Shown in pieces: positions 19,421 to 28,391 of a stretch of DNA of 64,000 nucleotides. The position numbers and the translations under genes were made by a program. The stretch is from Rosenbergiella epipactidis. GTDB lineage: Bacteria > Pseudomonadota > Gammaproteobacteria > Enterobacterales > Enterobacteriaceae. How positions within the stretch are numbered: the first letter of the stretch is position 1; the number at the start of each line of letters is the position of its first letter. Below the pieces are notes generated by a model. It was not told the DNA's origin. It did no database searches and saw nothing but the letters and a program-made list of their open reading frames with translations. Where the stretch lies: positions 1 through 64,000 of the forward strand of contig NZ_JABBFQ010000007.1 of the NCBI RefSeq assembly GCF_018494055.1, written 5' to 3'.

Positions 19421-20479
19421 TTATAGCGTAATTAAAATGGAGTGGTCGGTCGCCGATGCCTGAGTATCGGTCACGCTAAGGTGATTAGCGGAAATGACCT
19501 CGAAATGCTGTGGCTGAGGGGTCTGACGGCGTTGTTGATGGCCTTGCGACGAGACATCGACGGCGACTTGACCACCTTGGCTCAGGGTTAGACTCTCTTT
19601 TAAGTCATTCGCCGTTTGTTGTAACAGTTGCTGGGTTTCAGGTACCTCTGCGTGGATATGCAGTTGTAACGCACTGGCATTCATATGCAGCGTAATCGTC
19701 ATCGCCCCGAGTTCAGCGGGGTGCAATTGCAGCTCGACACTCTGCTGTTGTTGAGAAAGCTGCCAAGTGATATGACCACTGAGCGCGGTGACTAAGGGTT
19801 GCGCATACCCCGTTTGATCGCGGCTCAACGTCAGCGGTAAGGTTAACGCGTCCTGTCCGGCGGTTTTCAGCGAAGGAGTGTGTGCGGTGTACGCCGTTGC
19901 CGAGGACGGTACAGCCGTTGAGACCTCGGCTGGCGTATGCTCAACGACCAGAGCGGATGGCATACCGTCTGCGCTAGGTAATGGCTGTGAGGTATGCTCA
20001 CTTTGGCCGGTTACCGAGTGTTCAGCCGGTTGCGGGAAAAAGTAGAGGGTCGGTACAGCGATTTCGTCTAGCGGTTCAGACGTAAGGGCAGCCTCAGTGG
20101 TGGTTGAATTATCCCTTGTCACCGGCTCGTCACTCACTCGACGTTTCACTGTATTTAAGGGAAGGTCCAACACTGGCAAGCTGGCTAGCGGTTGCATCTC
20201 TGTGTCCGACGCTAAGCGGTCGGTGCTTTGCCTTGGGCTGTTCGCCTCGCGGTAAGCAAATTGCGCCTGTAAACTGTCCAATAGCGGTTGCGCTTTTTCG
20301 GCACTCAGGCCGTTTTCCGTAACAGGGCCAGCCGTATCGCGAGGAAGCGAATCTGCCACTGCTGTAGAGAGTAAAAAGGATCCCGCTGACGACTCAGCTT
20401 GTGCCGAGCCCTCGGAGATCGAGACTACCGGAGCCGAGGGCGATATCAAGGTTGCAGACGCTAGCGGAGTTATGTTCAT
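19421..20479 (-). CDS. fliK: Lateral hook-length control protein (FliK/LafE)
   Basis: FliK is an exported ruler that sets hook length and then switches export specificity through FlhB. The N-terminal two thirds are low-complexity Ser/Thr/Ala/Pro/Gln. The C-terminal Flg_hook domain is recognisable at about 235-320 (SVELQLHPAELGAMTITLHM, LHIHAEVPETQQLLQ, ANDLKESLTLSQGGQ). I start at ATG 20479 (352 aa) just after the lafD stop; an extension to 20545 would lie inside lafD. Sequence is much less conserved than its neighbours, as usual for FliK. Confidence 0.87.
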   Translation of the reverse strand: MNITPLASATLISPSAPVVSISEGSAQAESSAGSFLLSTAVADSLPRDTAGPVTENGLSAEKAQPLLDSLQAQFAYREANSPRQSTDRLASDTEMQPLASLPVLDLPLNTVKRRVSDEPVTRDNSTTTEAALTSEPLDEIAVPTLYFFPQPAEHSVTGQSEHTSQPLPSADGMPSALVVEHTPAEVSTAVPSSATAYTAHTPSLKTAGQDALTLPLTLSRDQTGYAQPLVTALSGHITWQLSQQQQSVELQLHPAELGAMTITLHMNASALQLHIHAEVPETQQLLQQTANDLKESLTLSQGGQVAVDVSSQGHQQRRQTPQPQHFEVISANHLSVTDTQASATDHSILITL

Positions 20480-20483
20480 GCAG

Positions 20484-20774
20484 CTATCCCGAGAAACTCT
20501 CGTTGTCCCCGAAACAGGCGTATGCTGCCATCGCTTCGCGGTCATCCAGCGTTTTTTGAATTTTCTGCCATAAGGTATCGGCGTGACGTTGGCATTCGGC
20601 CAAGCCGATACGATAGAAATGCTGGAGTTGCTGGCGTTGCCGCTCCGTCACGCCCTCAGCCTGTAAGCTCGAGGCGAGCCGTTGGTTCGCACGGGACAAG
20701 GCATCCCAGTCTTGTAAGCGGATAGCCTCGTTTATCGCGAGAACTAACTGTTTCAAGCGCTGTTCATCCAACAT
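20484..20774 (-). CDS. lafD: LafD, probable flagellar export chaperone in the FliT position
   Basis: This small 96-aa protein is predicted to be mostly helical (LVLAINEAIRLQDWDALSRANQRL...ERQRQQLQHFYRIGLAECQRHADTLWQKI). It lies between fliS and fliK, exactly where lafD/fliT sits in lateral clusters, which is the main ground for the call. FliT family members cap FliD and helix bundles of export components. Sequence likeness to FliT is weak, so function is inferred from place, size and helicity. It starts 1 bp after fliS. Confidence 0.65.
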   Translation of the reverse strand: MLDEQRLKQLVLAINEAIRLQDWDALSRANQRLASSLQAEGVTERQRQQLQHFYRIGLAECQRHADTLWQKIQKTLDDREAMAAYACFGDNESFSG

Positions 20775-20775
20775 G

Positions 20776-21162
20776 TTATACCGCCATCTCGCGCCAACCG
20801 GCCTCGATCTCCGCCAATAACGCCTCTACCTCGGCAATTTTTTCAATCGAGAGTTGATGGCTAGCCTCATAGAGGCAACGGACAGCGTAGTCGTATAGGC
20901 TGGCCAACGACTTAGCTAATTCGCCCCCCTGTTCAAGATCCAGCGCGCTACTCAGCGCATTAAGGATATCGATGCAGCGATTAATACTGTGCGCTTTCTG
21001 TTCATAGCGTTTCGCGTGAATATGGCTTTTTGCTCTGACTAGCTCATCCATCAGTCCGCTAAACATAATTAGCACGAGCTGATGAGGGGTTGCCGTGGCG
21101 ACTTGACGTTCCAAATCGGCAGAAAGGTAGTCATAACCATCAAGGGTGTCATTACTGTACAT
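20776..21162 (-). CDS. fliS: Lateral flagellin export chaperone FliS (LafC)
   Basis: FliS (128 aa) binds the flagellin C-terminus in the cytosol and prevents early polymerisation. The signature TATPHQLVLIMFSGLMDELVRAK (about 23-45) and the SALDLEQGGELAKSLASLYDY segment (about 73-93) mark the four-helix chaperone. It follows fliD by 11 bp and precedes lafD, the usual fliD-fliS-fliT order. Confidence 0.93.
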   Translation of the reverse strand: MYSNDTLDGYDYLSADLERQVATATPHQLVLIMFSGLMDELVRAKSHIHAKRYEQKAHSINRCIDILNALSSALDLEQGGELAKSLASLYDYAVRCLYEASHQLSIEKIAEVEALLAEIEAGWREMAV

Positions 21163-21173
21163 AGTCTGTCTCG

Positions 21174-22448
21174 TTAACCTAATAAGCTGCTCAGGGTATT
21201 GTTCATATCCTGCATCGCGCTCTTTAATTTGGTGAACTGCGTTAAGTAGCGGTTATAGGCATCGTTATAGCGAGTGGTAATTTTCGTTTGCCGATCGGTG
21301 ACCTCACTCTGCTGCCGATCAAGAACCTCTTGCCGGCTTTGTAAAACGCCGTGGCTGGTGCTGAGGTAGTTATTCATCGATTTATCAATGGTCGAGAGCA
21401 GGCCTTGGCTATTAAAAAATTGATTGATCGATTGCGGACTTTTACTCAATTGCGTTTTTAAGGTATCGCTGTTCAGTGTCAGCTTGCCGTCTTTATCTGA
21501 CGTTACGCCAAAGCGGGTCATATCAAAGCCATTGGCCGTACCGCGAATCACGCTGTTTAACTCAGTATTTAGTGAGGAGACTAAGCCGTCGTTCCCCCCT
21601 GTGGCCGAACCTTGACTATCTAATACCGTACGTAAACTGTTATAAGCGTCGACGAAACTCTGCAGATTTTTTTGCGTCGTGCTGGTGTCCGTGCCCACGG
21701 TAATGGTTAAAGGGGTATCTTTTGCGGTAACCGCTTGTAGATTGATCGTGACACCTTCGATCAGCGAGTCCAATTTATTAGAACTACTACTTAATGCAAG
21801 CGAGCCAATACTCACTTTCGCATCCTTCGCCGCAGAGATCTCTACGCCTTGGTTAAGCGCCGCCGCCGTTTGGCTATCTAACTGCCCGGTGGTTAAGGTT
21901 AGCGCATTAGCGACACCACTTTCGTCGCTACTCAGCATCAGTTGGACCTTGCCGTCGGTTTTAATTAATGAGGCAGTCACACCAGGGTTATCGGTTGCTT
22001 GATTGACGGCATCGGCAAAATCAGCTAACGAGGTTAACTTGCCCATATCAATTGAGATACTTTTATCTTGAATCGCGAGCGTCAAGGATCCACTCGCCTG
22101 TTTGACCATCTCATCGGTTAAGCCGGTATACGCCGTCTGTTGGGCAGAAGCTAGCTGGCTAACGGTCAGTGAGTAGGTCCCGCGATTGGCTTGCGAGGTG
22201 GTCGTGACTGTCGCCACGGTTGATTGGCTTAACGTCGCCGTATTCGCCAACATTCCCTGCGTTGTACTGTTCAAGCTAGCCATACTGCTACGAAAAGTGG
22301 TGAGTGCCGTTTTTAATTTGCTGAGGTTATTACTCTGCGTGGTCAGTGACGTTTGCTGCTTAGTCACGGCACTTTGCGACGCTTGAGTATCGTAACCGGC
22401 CATTTGCGTCGCGAGGGTTTGCGGATCAAGGGAACTGATATCGGTCAT
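21174..22448 (-). CDS. lafB: Lateral filament cap protein FliD (LafB)
   Basis: The 424-aa FliD homologue forms the filament cap that folds flagellin subunits at the tip. The FliD_N region (SSLDPQTLATQMAGYDTQ; SNNLSKLKTALTTF) and FliD_C region (LQSFVDAYNSLRTVL near 263; TRFGVTSDKDGKLTL; SRQEVLDRQQSEVTDRQTKITTRY near 370) are clear. The start is fixed by MTDISSLDP. A near-perfect sigma-54 promoter lies about 66-81 bp upstream, so it may head a LafK-dependent lafB-to-lafU operon. Shorter than E. coli FliD (468 aa). Confidence 0.93.
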   Translation of the reverse strand: MTDISSLDPQTLATQMAGYDTQASQSAVTKQQTSLTTQSNNLSKLKTALTTFRSSMASLNSTTQGMLANTATLSQSTVATVTTTSQANRGTYSLTVSQLASAQQTAYTGLTDEMVKQASGSLTLAIQDKSISIDMGKLTSLADFADAVNQATDNPGVTASLIKTDGKVQLMLSSDESGVANALTLTTGQLDSQTAAALNQGVEISAAKDAKVSIGSLALSSSSNKLDSLIEGVTINLQAVTAKDTPLTITVGTDTSTTQKNLQSFVDAYNSLRTVLDSQGSATGGNDGLVSSLNTELNSVIRGTANGFDMTRFGVTSDKDGKLTLNSDTLKTQLSKSPQSINQFFNSQGLLSTIDKSMNNYLSTSHGVLQSRQEVLDRQQSEVTDRQTKITTRYNDAYNRYLTQFTKLKSAMQDMNNTLSSLLG

Positions 22449-22513
22449 GGTGGTTATACCCGCTTGGAAAACTGATCAACACGCCGTGGCATCGGCTTCA
22501 CAAGAACTTGATA

Positions 22514-22529
22514 AGCAACAATCATGCCA
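22514..22529 (-). promoter_or_regulatory. Sigma-54 (-24/-12) promoter ahead of lafB (fliD)
   Basis: On the minus strand the bases read TGGCATG-ATTG-TTGCT, matching the sigma-54 consensus TGGCAYR-N4-TTGCW at every position, with GG and GC spaced by 10. It lies 66 bp before the lafB ATG and downstream of the lafA terminator. It would let LafK switch on lafBCDEFSTU, including the sigma-28 gene. Confidence 0.8.
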
Positions 22530-22567
22530 ACTTACCAAGCACCGCACCATGGCTGTTAAGAAACGAC

Positions 22568-22592
22568 AAAGCGGAAGACGATCTTCCGCTTT
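22568..22592 (-). terminator. Hairpin terminator after lateral flagellin
   Basis: A perfect 11-bp stem (AAAGCGGAAGA / TCTTCCGCTTT) with a 3-nt loop lies about 46 bp past the lafA stop. The following minus-strand bases (GTCGTTTCTT) are only moderately T-rich. It would separate the abundant flagellin message from lafB. Confidence 0.7.
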
Positions 22593-22638
22593 ATTGACGA
22601 AGAGGAAAGCCGAGGGTCACTCCCTCTTACTAGGCTGC

Positions 22639-23550
22639 TTAGCCTAAGATACTCATCACTAGGCTCGACATGCTGTTCGACTGCTTAAGCATTGAAGTAC
22701 TGGTTTGTGCCAGCATTTGGCTACGGGTCATTTTCGAGGCTTCCGACGCGAAGTCAGCATCTTGAATGTTACCCAGCGCTTGATCGGTGTTATCTTTCAT
22801 ATTGGTTAAGTTCGCAGCCGCATGGCTTAGACCATTGATTGACGCACCGAAAGAAGAACGTAGGCTAGAGACGTTATCTAATGCCGTATTCAAGGTATCA
22901 ATCATCGCATTAGCGTTGGCAGTACCCGAAACAGCTGGTTTATTGTTTGTCGCATCGGCTGCGGTATCTTGTACGGAAGCCGTCGATAACGTATCAATGC
23001 TACTAAACACATTTTTGAGTTGTGCTGAGACATCGACTTTAGTGGTTTCACCGCTTTCCGAACCGGTTTGGAAGATCATTGCATCGCCCATTTTCGCTTT
23101 GCTAGTTACCGTTCCAGTTGCGTCTTTAGTGTCGCTGAATAACTTATTGCCCGCGTAAGAGGTATTGCCCATGATGCTGCTAAGCTCTGTTTTTAGGCTA
23201 TCCATCTCAGTGTCAATCGCTTTACGGCTATCTGCAGTATTGGTGTCAGTTGCGCCTTGCGTCGCCAGATCTTTCATGCGGTACATGATATTACTGACTT
23301 CATCCATCGCCCCTTCACCGGTCTGCAGCATGGTGGAGGCATCGGCGATATTACGCTGAGCAACCGCCATACCATTGGTTTGACCTTGCAGGCGGGTGGC
23401 GACTTGCAGGCCTGCCGCATCGTCAGACGCCTTAGTAATACGTTTACCGGTGCCTAAATGCTCCATTGCGGTGGCCAATGTGGTGTTGGCTTTTTGTAAT
23501 GCGTTGCTGGCAGACATTGCGGATGAGTTAGTAAAAAGTGTAATAGCCAT
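22639..23550 (-). CDS. lafA: Lateral flagellin LafA
   Basis: This 303-aa flagellin forms the filament. It has the conserved N-terminal D0/D1 region (KRITKASDDAAGLQVATRL near 36, AQRNIADASTMLQTGEGAMDE near 65) and C-terminal D1/D0 region (SSLRSSFGASINGLSHAAANL near 230, ASEASKMTRSQMLAQTSTSML, ending VMSILG). The middle is short, so outer domains D2/D3 are mostly absent. A strong ribosome site (AAGGAG) precedes ATG 23550. The 92-bp upstream gap should hold its promoter; only a degenerate sigma-28-like match is visible. A hairpin follows the gene. Confidence 0.95.
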   Translation of the reverse strand: MAITLFTNSSAMSASNALQKANTTLATAMEHLGTGKRITKASDDAAGLQVATRLQGQTNGMAVAQRNIADASTMLQTGEGAMDEVSNIMYRMKDLATQGATDTNTADSRKAIDTEMDSLKTELSSIMGNTSYAGNKLFSDTKDATGTVTSKAKMGDAMIFQTGSESGETTKVDVSAQLKNVFSSIDTLSTASVQDTAADATNNKPAVSGTANANAMIDTLNTALDNVSSLRSSFGASINGLSHAAANLTNMKDNTDQALGNIQDADFASEASKMTRSQMLAQTSTSMLKQSNSMSSLVMSILG

Positions 23551-23642
23551 CTGACGGCTCCTTCAAAAGTGGACGATAAGTAGTAACAAAAGTTAATAAC
23601 GACTGGCGTCTCACAAAAATAAAGGGCTAGGCTAAATATTTT

Positions 23643-24665
23643 CTATTCACCGACAATTAATTGATACACCACAGCGGTCGGCAGATTTGCTTGGCATTGT
23701 AAGGCTTGGTTTAAACCTCGAAATTCCCCGTGGCATGCCGAGAGTTGCTGACGGATAAGCTTTGCCATGCGTAAGGCTTGCTGGCCTTCTACCGGGAGAT
23801 CGCGTTGCGCCAGCTGTTGATCGACTTGTTGGCGTTGCCGCAGTAGTTTTTGCCTTTCCTGCTGTAAGTGTCGAACCGCTTGTTCAGCGTTTAATCCGAC
23901 CGCAGTCGTTTCATTGGTCAGGAGCTGGTGTAGCTGCTGTTCGAAACAGGGGATGGGTTGTGGGCGTAATACGGTCAAACTGTCGGCGGCGAAACAGACA
24001 CCGCCGCCTCGAACTGTCCAAGTCGCCATGGATAACCACTGGCTTTCGGGCAGCGTAAACAATAAACGCTGGGTCGGCAGATCGTAATAACACCAGATCC
24101 TAAACTGACCCAACGCACGATTCAGCGCGAAAAGTCGTTGTCCTAACGACATTTCTGGCGTGATCAGCAGTGATGCCCAGCGCCGGAATGTCCCTTCACC
24201 CAAGGCAAAAGTAATGATTTCTCGTTGCTCAGTCACCAATAAAGGGTCTAACGCTTCGCACTGAAAAATGATCTGTGCCGGACGGTCTAGGCAGGCGGTA
24301 AAATTGCGGTCTACCGTCCCACCGGATTGCTGCACGCGGCGTTCAACCCATTGACGAGCGTGGCGCAGCTGTCGCTGTCGCTTTTCTCGACTCATCGTCT
24401 GTGCCAAGCCCCTCAGCGATAGCTCCGCTTCGTTTAAATAGTCGCTGGCGCGCTGTACCGCGGTAATTTGTAGATTTAACTGCGTATTAAAGCGCTGAGG
24501 GTCACGACTGATCAGCAATTCATCCGGAAACCGTAGCCCCTGTCGTGATGAAGCGACCCGCTCAAGGACCTCGTGGGTCGTCGGGACAGCGGAAGGTTGG
24601 GAGCGCGTCGCCCCTTCACTACTAAGGGGGCGATTGAAGGTTCCAGAAGAGAGTGGTGATAACAT
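23643..24665 (-). CDS. lafW: LafW-like protein of the lateral flagellum, putative hook-associated
   Basis: The 340-aa protein sits between flgL and lafA, the position of lafW in Flag-2 loci. An N-terminal low-complexity part is followed by a central region with several Trp/Cys (FTACLDRPAQIIFQCEALDPL; FRIWCYYDLPTQRLLFTLPESQW) and a C-terminal Gln/Arg-rich coiled coil (about 265-325). No signal peptide or membrane segment is visible. I recognise no catalytic motif. LafW is annotated elsewhere as a putative hook-associated protein, with little direct evidence. It begins 2 bp after flgL, so it is translated with the late hook genes. Confidence 0.65.
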   Translation of the reverse strand: MLSPLSSGTFNRPLSSEGATRSQPSAVPTTHEVLERVASSRQGLRFPDELLISRDPQRFNTQLNLQITAVQRASDYLNEAELSLRGLAQTMSREKRQRQLRHARQWVERRVQQSGGTVDRNFTACLDRPAQIIFQCEALDPLLVTEQREIITFALGEGTFRRWASLLITPEMSLGQRLFALNRALGQFRIWCYYDLPTQRLLFTLPESQWLSMATWTVRGGGVCFAADSLTVLRPQPIPCFEQQLHQLLTNETTAVGLNAEQAVRHLQQERQKLLRQRQQVDQQLAQRDLPVEGQQALRMAKLIRQQLSACHGEFRGLNQALQCQANLPTAVVYQLIVGE

Positions 24666-24667
24666 GG

Positions 24668-25567
24668 TTAAATCACATCAAAGAGAGAAAACTGATTCAT
24701 TAGACCATACGCCTTACTGCTGTATTCGACCGTCTTCATCCAAGACTGTAATTGTAGCGTCGTTTCAGCGGTGTCCGTACTTTGCAGATGGTTTAGGACT
24801 TCACTGTTCGCTGCGCTCAGATCGGTATACATATCTGAAAGCTGCGTAAGCTGATTTTGCCTGCTACCGATCGATGCTCTGGCGCTGCTGACCTTATCCG
24901 CTGCATCGCTACTCTGTTGAATTAAGGCTGAAAGCGTTGAACTATCGGCTAAAGACGGGTTCGACGACTGCGTCAGTTTACCGATCTGATTCAATAAGCT
25001 CAGCGGGTCGCTACCCGCAGAAAATAGCGAACTCACCGCGGTACCGGCGCTAATACGTTGCTGTTGCCCCACCTGTACGTTGGCAGCTTCATCGTTCCCC
25101 TGCCATTGGTATTCACCCTCCACCTTGACCACCGGCGGTTGGGTATTGTTGGTGCCAGCAAAAATATAATGCCCCTGCGCATCTTGGCTATTGAGCAGAT
25201 TAACGATCCCTTCACGTAAACTGGAGAGTTGAGCCGTATAACCCGCCGTCTGAGTCGTGGATTGCGTTGAGTTATTCATACTGCGCAGCTGATCTTGTAA
25301 AGACAGCACCAGATCGCTCATGCTACTGAGTAACGTATCTTGGCGCGTCAAGGCATCGTTCGCTGAGGTGATATTCTGCTGATATTGCGCAGTCATCGCC
25401 TGTTGTTGCGTCACCGCAGCCGTACGGGCAGCATTGAGTGGATCCTCCGAGGGGAGCGTTTGCTTTTGCTGCGTAGCCAACTGATCCTGTAACTTCTGTA
25501 TCTGGGTATTACCCGCTTCTAGGGTTGCCAACATTCTTTGTGGCTGACTAAGACTGCTAATACGCAT
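24668..25567 (-). CDS. flgL: Lateral hook-filament junction protein FlgL
   Basis: FlgL/HAP3 (299 aa; Salmonella 317) joins hook and filament. The flagellin-like N-terminus (MRISSLSQPQRMLATLEAG; QQKQTLPSEDPLNAARTAAV near 36) and the C-terminal helix (TAETTLQLQSWMKTVEYSSKAY) are conserved, with HYIFAGTNNTQPPV near 140 in between. It lies 14 bp after flgK on the same transcript. Confidence 0.92.
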   Translation of the reverse strand: MRISSLSQPQRMLATLEAGNTQIQKLQDQLATQQKQTLPSEDPLNAARTAAVTQQQAMTAQYQQNITSANDALTRQDTLLSSMSDLVLSLQDQLRSMNNSTQSTTQTAGYTAQLSSLREGIVNLLNSQDAQGHYIFAGTNNTQPPVVKVEGEYQWQGNDEAANVQVGQQQRISAGTAVSSLFSAGSDPLSLLNQIGKLTQSSNPSLADSSTLSALIQQSSDAADKVSSARASIGSRQNQLTQLSDMYTDLSAANSEVLNHLQSTDTAETTLQLQSWMKTVEYSSKAYGLMNQFSLFDVI

Positions 25568-25581
25568 AATGATTGCCTTCG

Positions 25582-26913
25582 CTAGCTAAACAGCGTTAAG
25601 AGTTCGCTGAATAGCTGGTTGCCTACTGACATAACCTTCATATTGGCTTGGTAAGATTGTAGGTAGGTTTGCAGGTTTACGGCTTCTTCGTCTTTATTCA
25701 CCGCACTTAAATTGTCACGTTGCTGCTGCCACTGCTGGTTGACGGCAGTGGCCACCGCGAGTTGATTACTGCTCTGGCTATTTGCCAAGGCTAAGTGGCT
25801 GGTGATCGCCGTGGCCTGCTCCGTAACGCCGCTTGTCGTTTGCAACCCGCTTAACGTTGTAAGATTACCGCCGTTCGCGGGCGTGGTTTTATCAAGCGAT
25901 AGTCCCAACTGTGCGGGAGTTAAGTCGGTGGTCGCAAGTCGGGCCACCCCTGCGCTATCTGTTGAGACAGTGAACAACGCCTTACCCTGATCACCTTGTA
26001 AGTCATAGCCGCTAGCCAAGGTATTATTAACCTGCTCACTCACCGAGTGCATCAAGCCCGTCACCTGCGTTTGTAACGGTGAAAGCACCTGCTGTTGATA
26101 GTCATACAAGGCCCCCAGCTGTCCACCCATGGCCGTGGATAAGGTTGATGACGTTTGCCCCATACGGCTCTGTAATTGCGCGTTCCCTTGCGTATCCGTA
26201 CTGGAAGACAGCACCGCCGCTTGGTTTCCCTCAACCAATGTCGCCCCTTGAGTGGTTAAGGTATAGCTGCCGGTTTCGCTTTTCTCGACCGATATCGCAA
26301 TCAATCCACTCAGTGTCTTAACCTGTTGGTCACGCTGGTCCTGTAAACTATTGCTCTCGGCACCGGCCCCCAAACGCGAAATCTGCTGGTTAAGGTCCGC
26401 AATTTGTGAGGAGAGTTGATTGACTTGCACAAGCGTAGACTGCTGTTGTTGGCCTATACTGGTCTGCTGATCGGCAAGATTCTGACTGGTTTGCGATAAA
26501 CCATTGGCTAAACTGGTCGCGCTACTGATCAGTTGCTGCCGATACGCCGTCGAGTCGGGCTGAGTGGTGAGTGCACTGACCGAGTTAAAAAAGCTGGTTA
26601 GCAGCGTCGACGGCTGTGTTGTGCTAGAAGAGATAACCTTTTCTAATGAGGTTCCCCAGCTGTTTAACGACTGGTAATACCCCACCGCACTCTGGGTATG
26701 CCATAAGGCTTGATTGAGTGTTTGATCCGTAATACGGCTAGCATCGCTCGTCTTTACCCCATTGCCAAGATTGCCCACCACCGATGCTGTTTGCGTGATC
26801 ACTTGACGGGAATAGCCTGCCGTTTGCTGATTAGCAATATTTCCGGCGCTGACTGAGAGCTGGCTCTGCGCGGCCTGCGCACCTTGGGCGGCAATAGTAA
26901 AAAGGTTCATCAT
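25582..26913 (-). CDS. flgK: Lateral hook-associated protein FlgK
   Basis: FlgK/HAP1 (443 aa; Salmonella 553) is the first hook-filament junction protein. The N-terminal rod/hook signature is present (ALL-type start NLFTIAAQGAQAAQSQLSVS, then NIANQQTAGYSRQV near 26). A central coiled region follows (QVNQLSSQIADLNQQISRLG), and the C-terminal hook motif is VNLQTYLQSYQANMKVMSVGNQLFSELL. The start overlaps the flgJ stop (TGATG). The shortfall against Salmonella is in the middle, outer-domain region. Confidence 0.93.
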   Translation of the reverse strand: MMNLFTIAAQGAQAAQSQLSVSAGNIANQQTAGYSRQVITQTASVVGNLGNGVKTSDASRITDQTLNQALWHTQSAVGYYQSLNSWGTSLEKVISSSTTQPSTLLTSFFNSVSALTTQPDSTAYRQQLISSATSLANGLSQTSQNLADQQTSIGQQQQSTLVQVNQLSSQIADLNQQISRLGAGAESNSLQDQRDQQVKTLSGLIAISVEKSETGSYTLTTQGATLVEGNQAAVLSSSTDTQGNAQLQSRMGQTSSTLSTAMGGQLGALYDYQQQVLSPLQTQVTGLMHSVSEQVNNTLASGYDLQGDQGKALFTVSTDSAGVARLATTDLTPAQLGLSLDKTTPANGGNLTTLSGLQTTSGVTEQATAITSHLALANSQSSNQLAVATAVNQQWQQQRDNLSAVNKDEEAVNLQTYLQSYQANMKVMSVGNQLFSELLTLFS

Positions 26914-27284
26914 CAGCGTTGATCCCTAAATTTCTGTTCTACCGAGTCAGAACGACCGCTGGGGTCGATTTCTGAAGGGGTCGTCTTAGGAGAAAGCTGT
27001 TTGACGATCATTTCAGCTAAGCCAGTAGAGTGGGTCGCCGCCAGATTGGCACTCAATTGGTCATCGTAAAAGTCACGCCATAAAGCCTGCTGCTTACTGT
27101 CCACTGGCGAGTCTTTCACTAATGCATCCGTTGCATGACGCATCTCTTTAATCATCTGTCTAAGAAATTGATTTTCGAACTGCTCAGCCGCTTGCGATAA
27201 GTTGTGCGGCTTTTGCTGGGTACCGATATCGCCAGGTAGCAGAGCTTCACCCAGGCCAAGTGATCCGGTTAATGAAATTGTCAT
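26913..27284 (-). CDS. flgJ: Short FlgJ: rod-cap domain only, no muramidase
   Basis: The 123-aa protein corresponds to the N-terminal half of FlgJ, which caps the growing rod ([21 protein letters not shown] near 29; [29 protein letters not shown] near 69). The C-terminal glucosaminidase domain of enterobacterial FlgJ (about 150 residues) is absent, and the gene ends cleanly into flgK with no leftover coding. Single-domain FlgJ is known from other bacteria and needs a separate wall-cutting enzyme. It overlaps flgI by 4 bp. Confidence 0.92.
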   Translation of the reverse strand: MTISLTGSLGLGEALLPGDIGTQQKPHNLSQAAEQFENQFLRQMIKEMRHATDALVKDSPVDSKQQALWRDFYDDQLSANLAATHSTGLAEMIVKQLSPKTTPSEIDPSGRSDSVEQKFRDQR

Positions 27285-28381
27285 ATCACCACCAATTCCG
27301 CGTCTAACGCACCAGCTTCATGCAAGGCTTGAAGAATCGACATAATATCGTCCGGTGTTGCACCCAGACCATTTAAGGCATTGACAATACTGCGTAGCGT
27401 GGTCGCGGTCGGGATCACCACACTATGACCATTGCCTTGGTTAACCCTGAGTTCACTTTGCGGCGTAACTGCCGTGCGACCGTTACTCAATGGCCCCGGT
27501 TGGCTGACGGCGTTTGACTCGCGGATGGTCACCGTTAAGCTGCCATGGGAGACCGCCGCAGCGTGGACCACCACATTCTCGCCAATGACGACCGTACCGG
27601 TACGCGAGTTAAACACGACACGCGGCGACATTTTGCCTGGCGTCACCTCTATATCTTCCAAAGCAGACATAAAGGCGACTCGGCTGCCCGGACTAAGCGG
27701 GGCCTTGACGGCGATACGCGTTGCACTCTCAGCTGTCGCGGTGCCATAGCCGAAGTTTTGATTCAGCGCGGTAGCGATATTGTTGGCGGTCTTAAACTCG
27801 GGACGATGGAGGTTAAGATAGACCTGATCATTACTCTGAAAGTCCGTCGCGATTTCTCGCTCGACGGTCGCCCCATTGGGAATCAACCCGGCGGTCGGTG
27901 TATTAATGGTGATACTTGAGCCGCTATTGCCTTGAGCTTGCATCCCGCCGACCACCACACTTCCTTGGGCCAGCGCATAGATTTCGCCATCGGCTCCTCG
28001 AAGTTGCGCTAAGAGCAACGTGCCACCGCGTAAGCTTTTCGCATCGCCGATCGATGAGACGGTCACATCAATCGATTGACCTCGACTGTAACCGGGTGGT
28101 AACACCGCACTGACGGCCACTGCCGCGACATTCTTAACCTTAGGATCAATTTTGGCGGGTAACTGTACCCCAAATTGACGCAGCATATTCGTCACGGATT
28201 GGTTGGTAAAGCGGACCTGGTTTTTATCCCCCGTTCCATCCAGCCCCACCACTAAACTGTAACCAATAAGCTGGTTGCCGCGGATACCTTCAACATCAAC
28301 CAGATCGCCTAGACGCGCAGCGAAGACGCAGGTGGGAAAGAGTAACGATAGCCAGAGCCAGCATGGAAGTCGATAACGCAC
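27281..28381 (-). CDS. flgI: Lateral flagellar P-ring protein FlgI
   Basis: FlgI (366 aa) builds the periplasmic P-ring bushing. I place the start at GTG 28381: AAGGGG lies 6 bp upstream, it begins 10 bp after the flgH stop, and it gives a normal Sec signal ([20 protein letters not shown], cut before ARLGDL). A longer reading to 28450 would run into flgH. Conserved parts include [40 protein letters not shown] and the C-terminal [26 protein letters not shown]. Confidence 0.93.
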   Translation of the reverse strand: MRYRLPCWLWLSLLFPTCVFAARLGDLVDVEGIRGNQLIGYSLVVGLDGTGDKNQVRFTNQSVTNMLRQFGVQLPAKIDPKVKNVAAVAVSAVLPPGYSRGQSIDVTVSSIGDAKSLRGGTLLLAQLRGADGEIYALAQGSVVVGGMQAQGNSGSSITINTPTAGLIPNGATVEREIATDFQSNDQVYLNLHRPEFKTANNIATALNQNFGYGTATAESATRIAVKAPLSPGSRVAFMSALEDIEVTPGKMSPRVVFNSRTGTVVIGENVVVHAAAVSHGSLTVTIRESNAVSQPGPLSNGRTAVTPQSELRVNQGNGHSVVIPTATTLRSIVNALNGLGATPDDIMSILQALHEAGALDAELVVI

Positions 28382-28391
28382 TAAAAACCCC

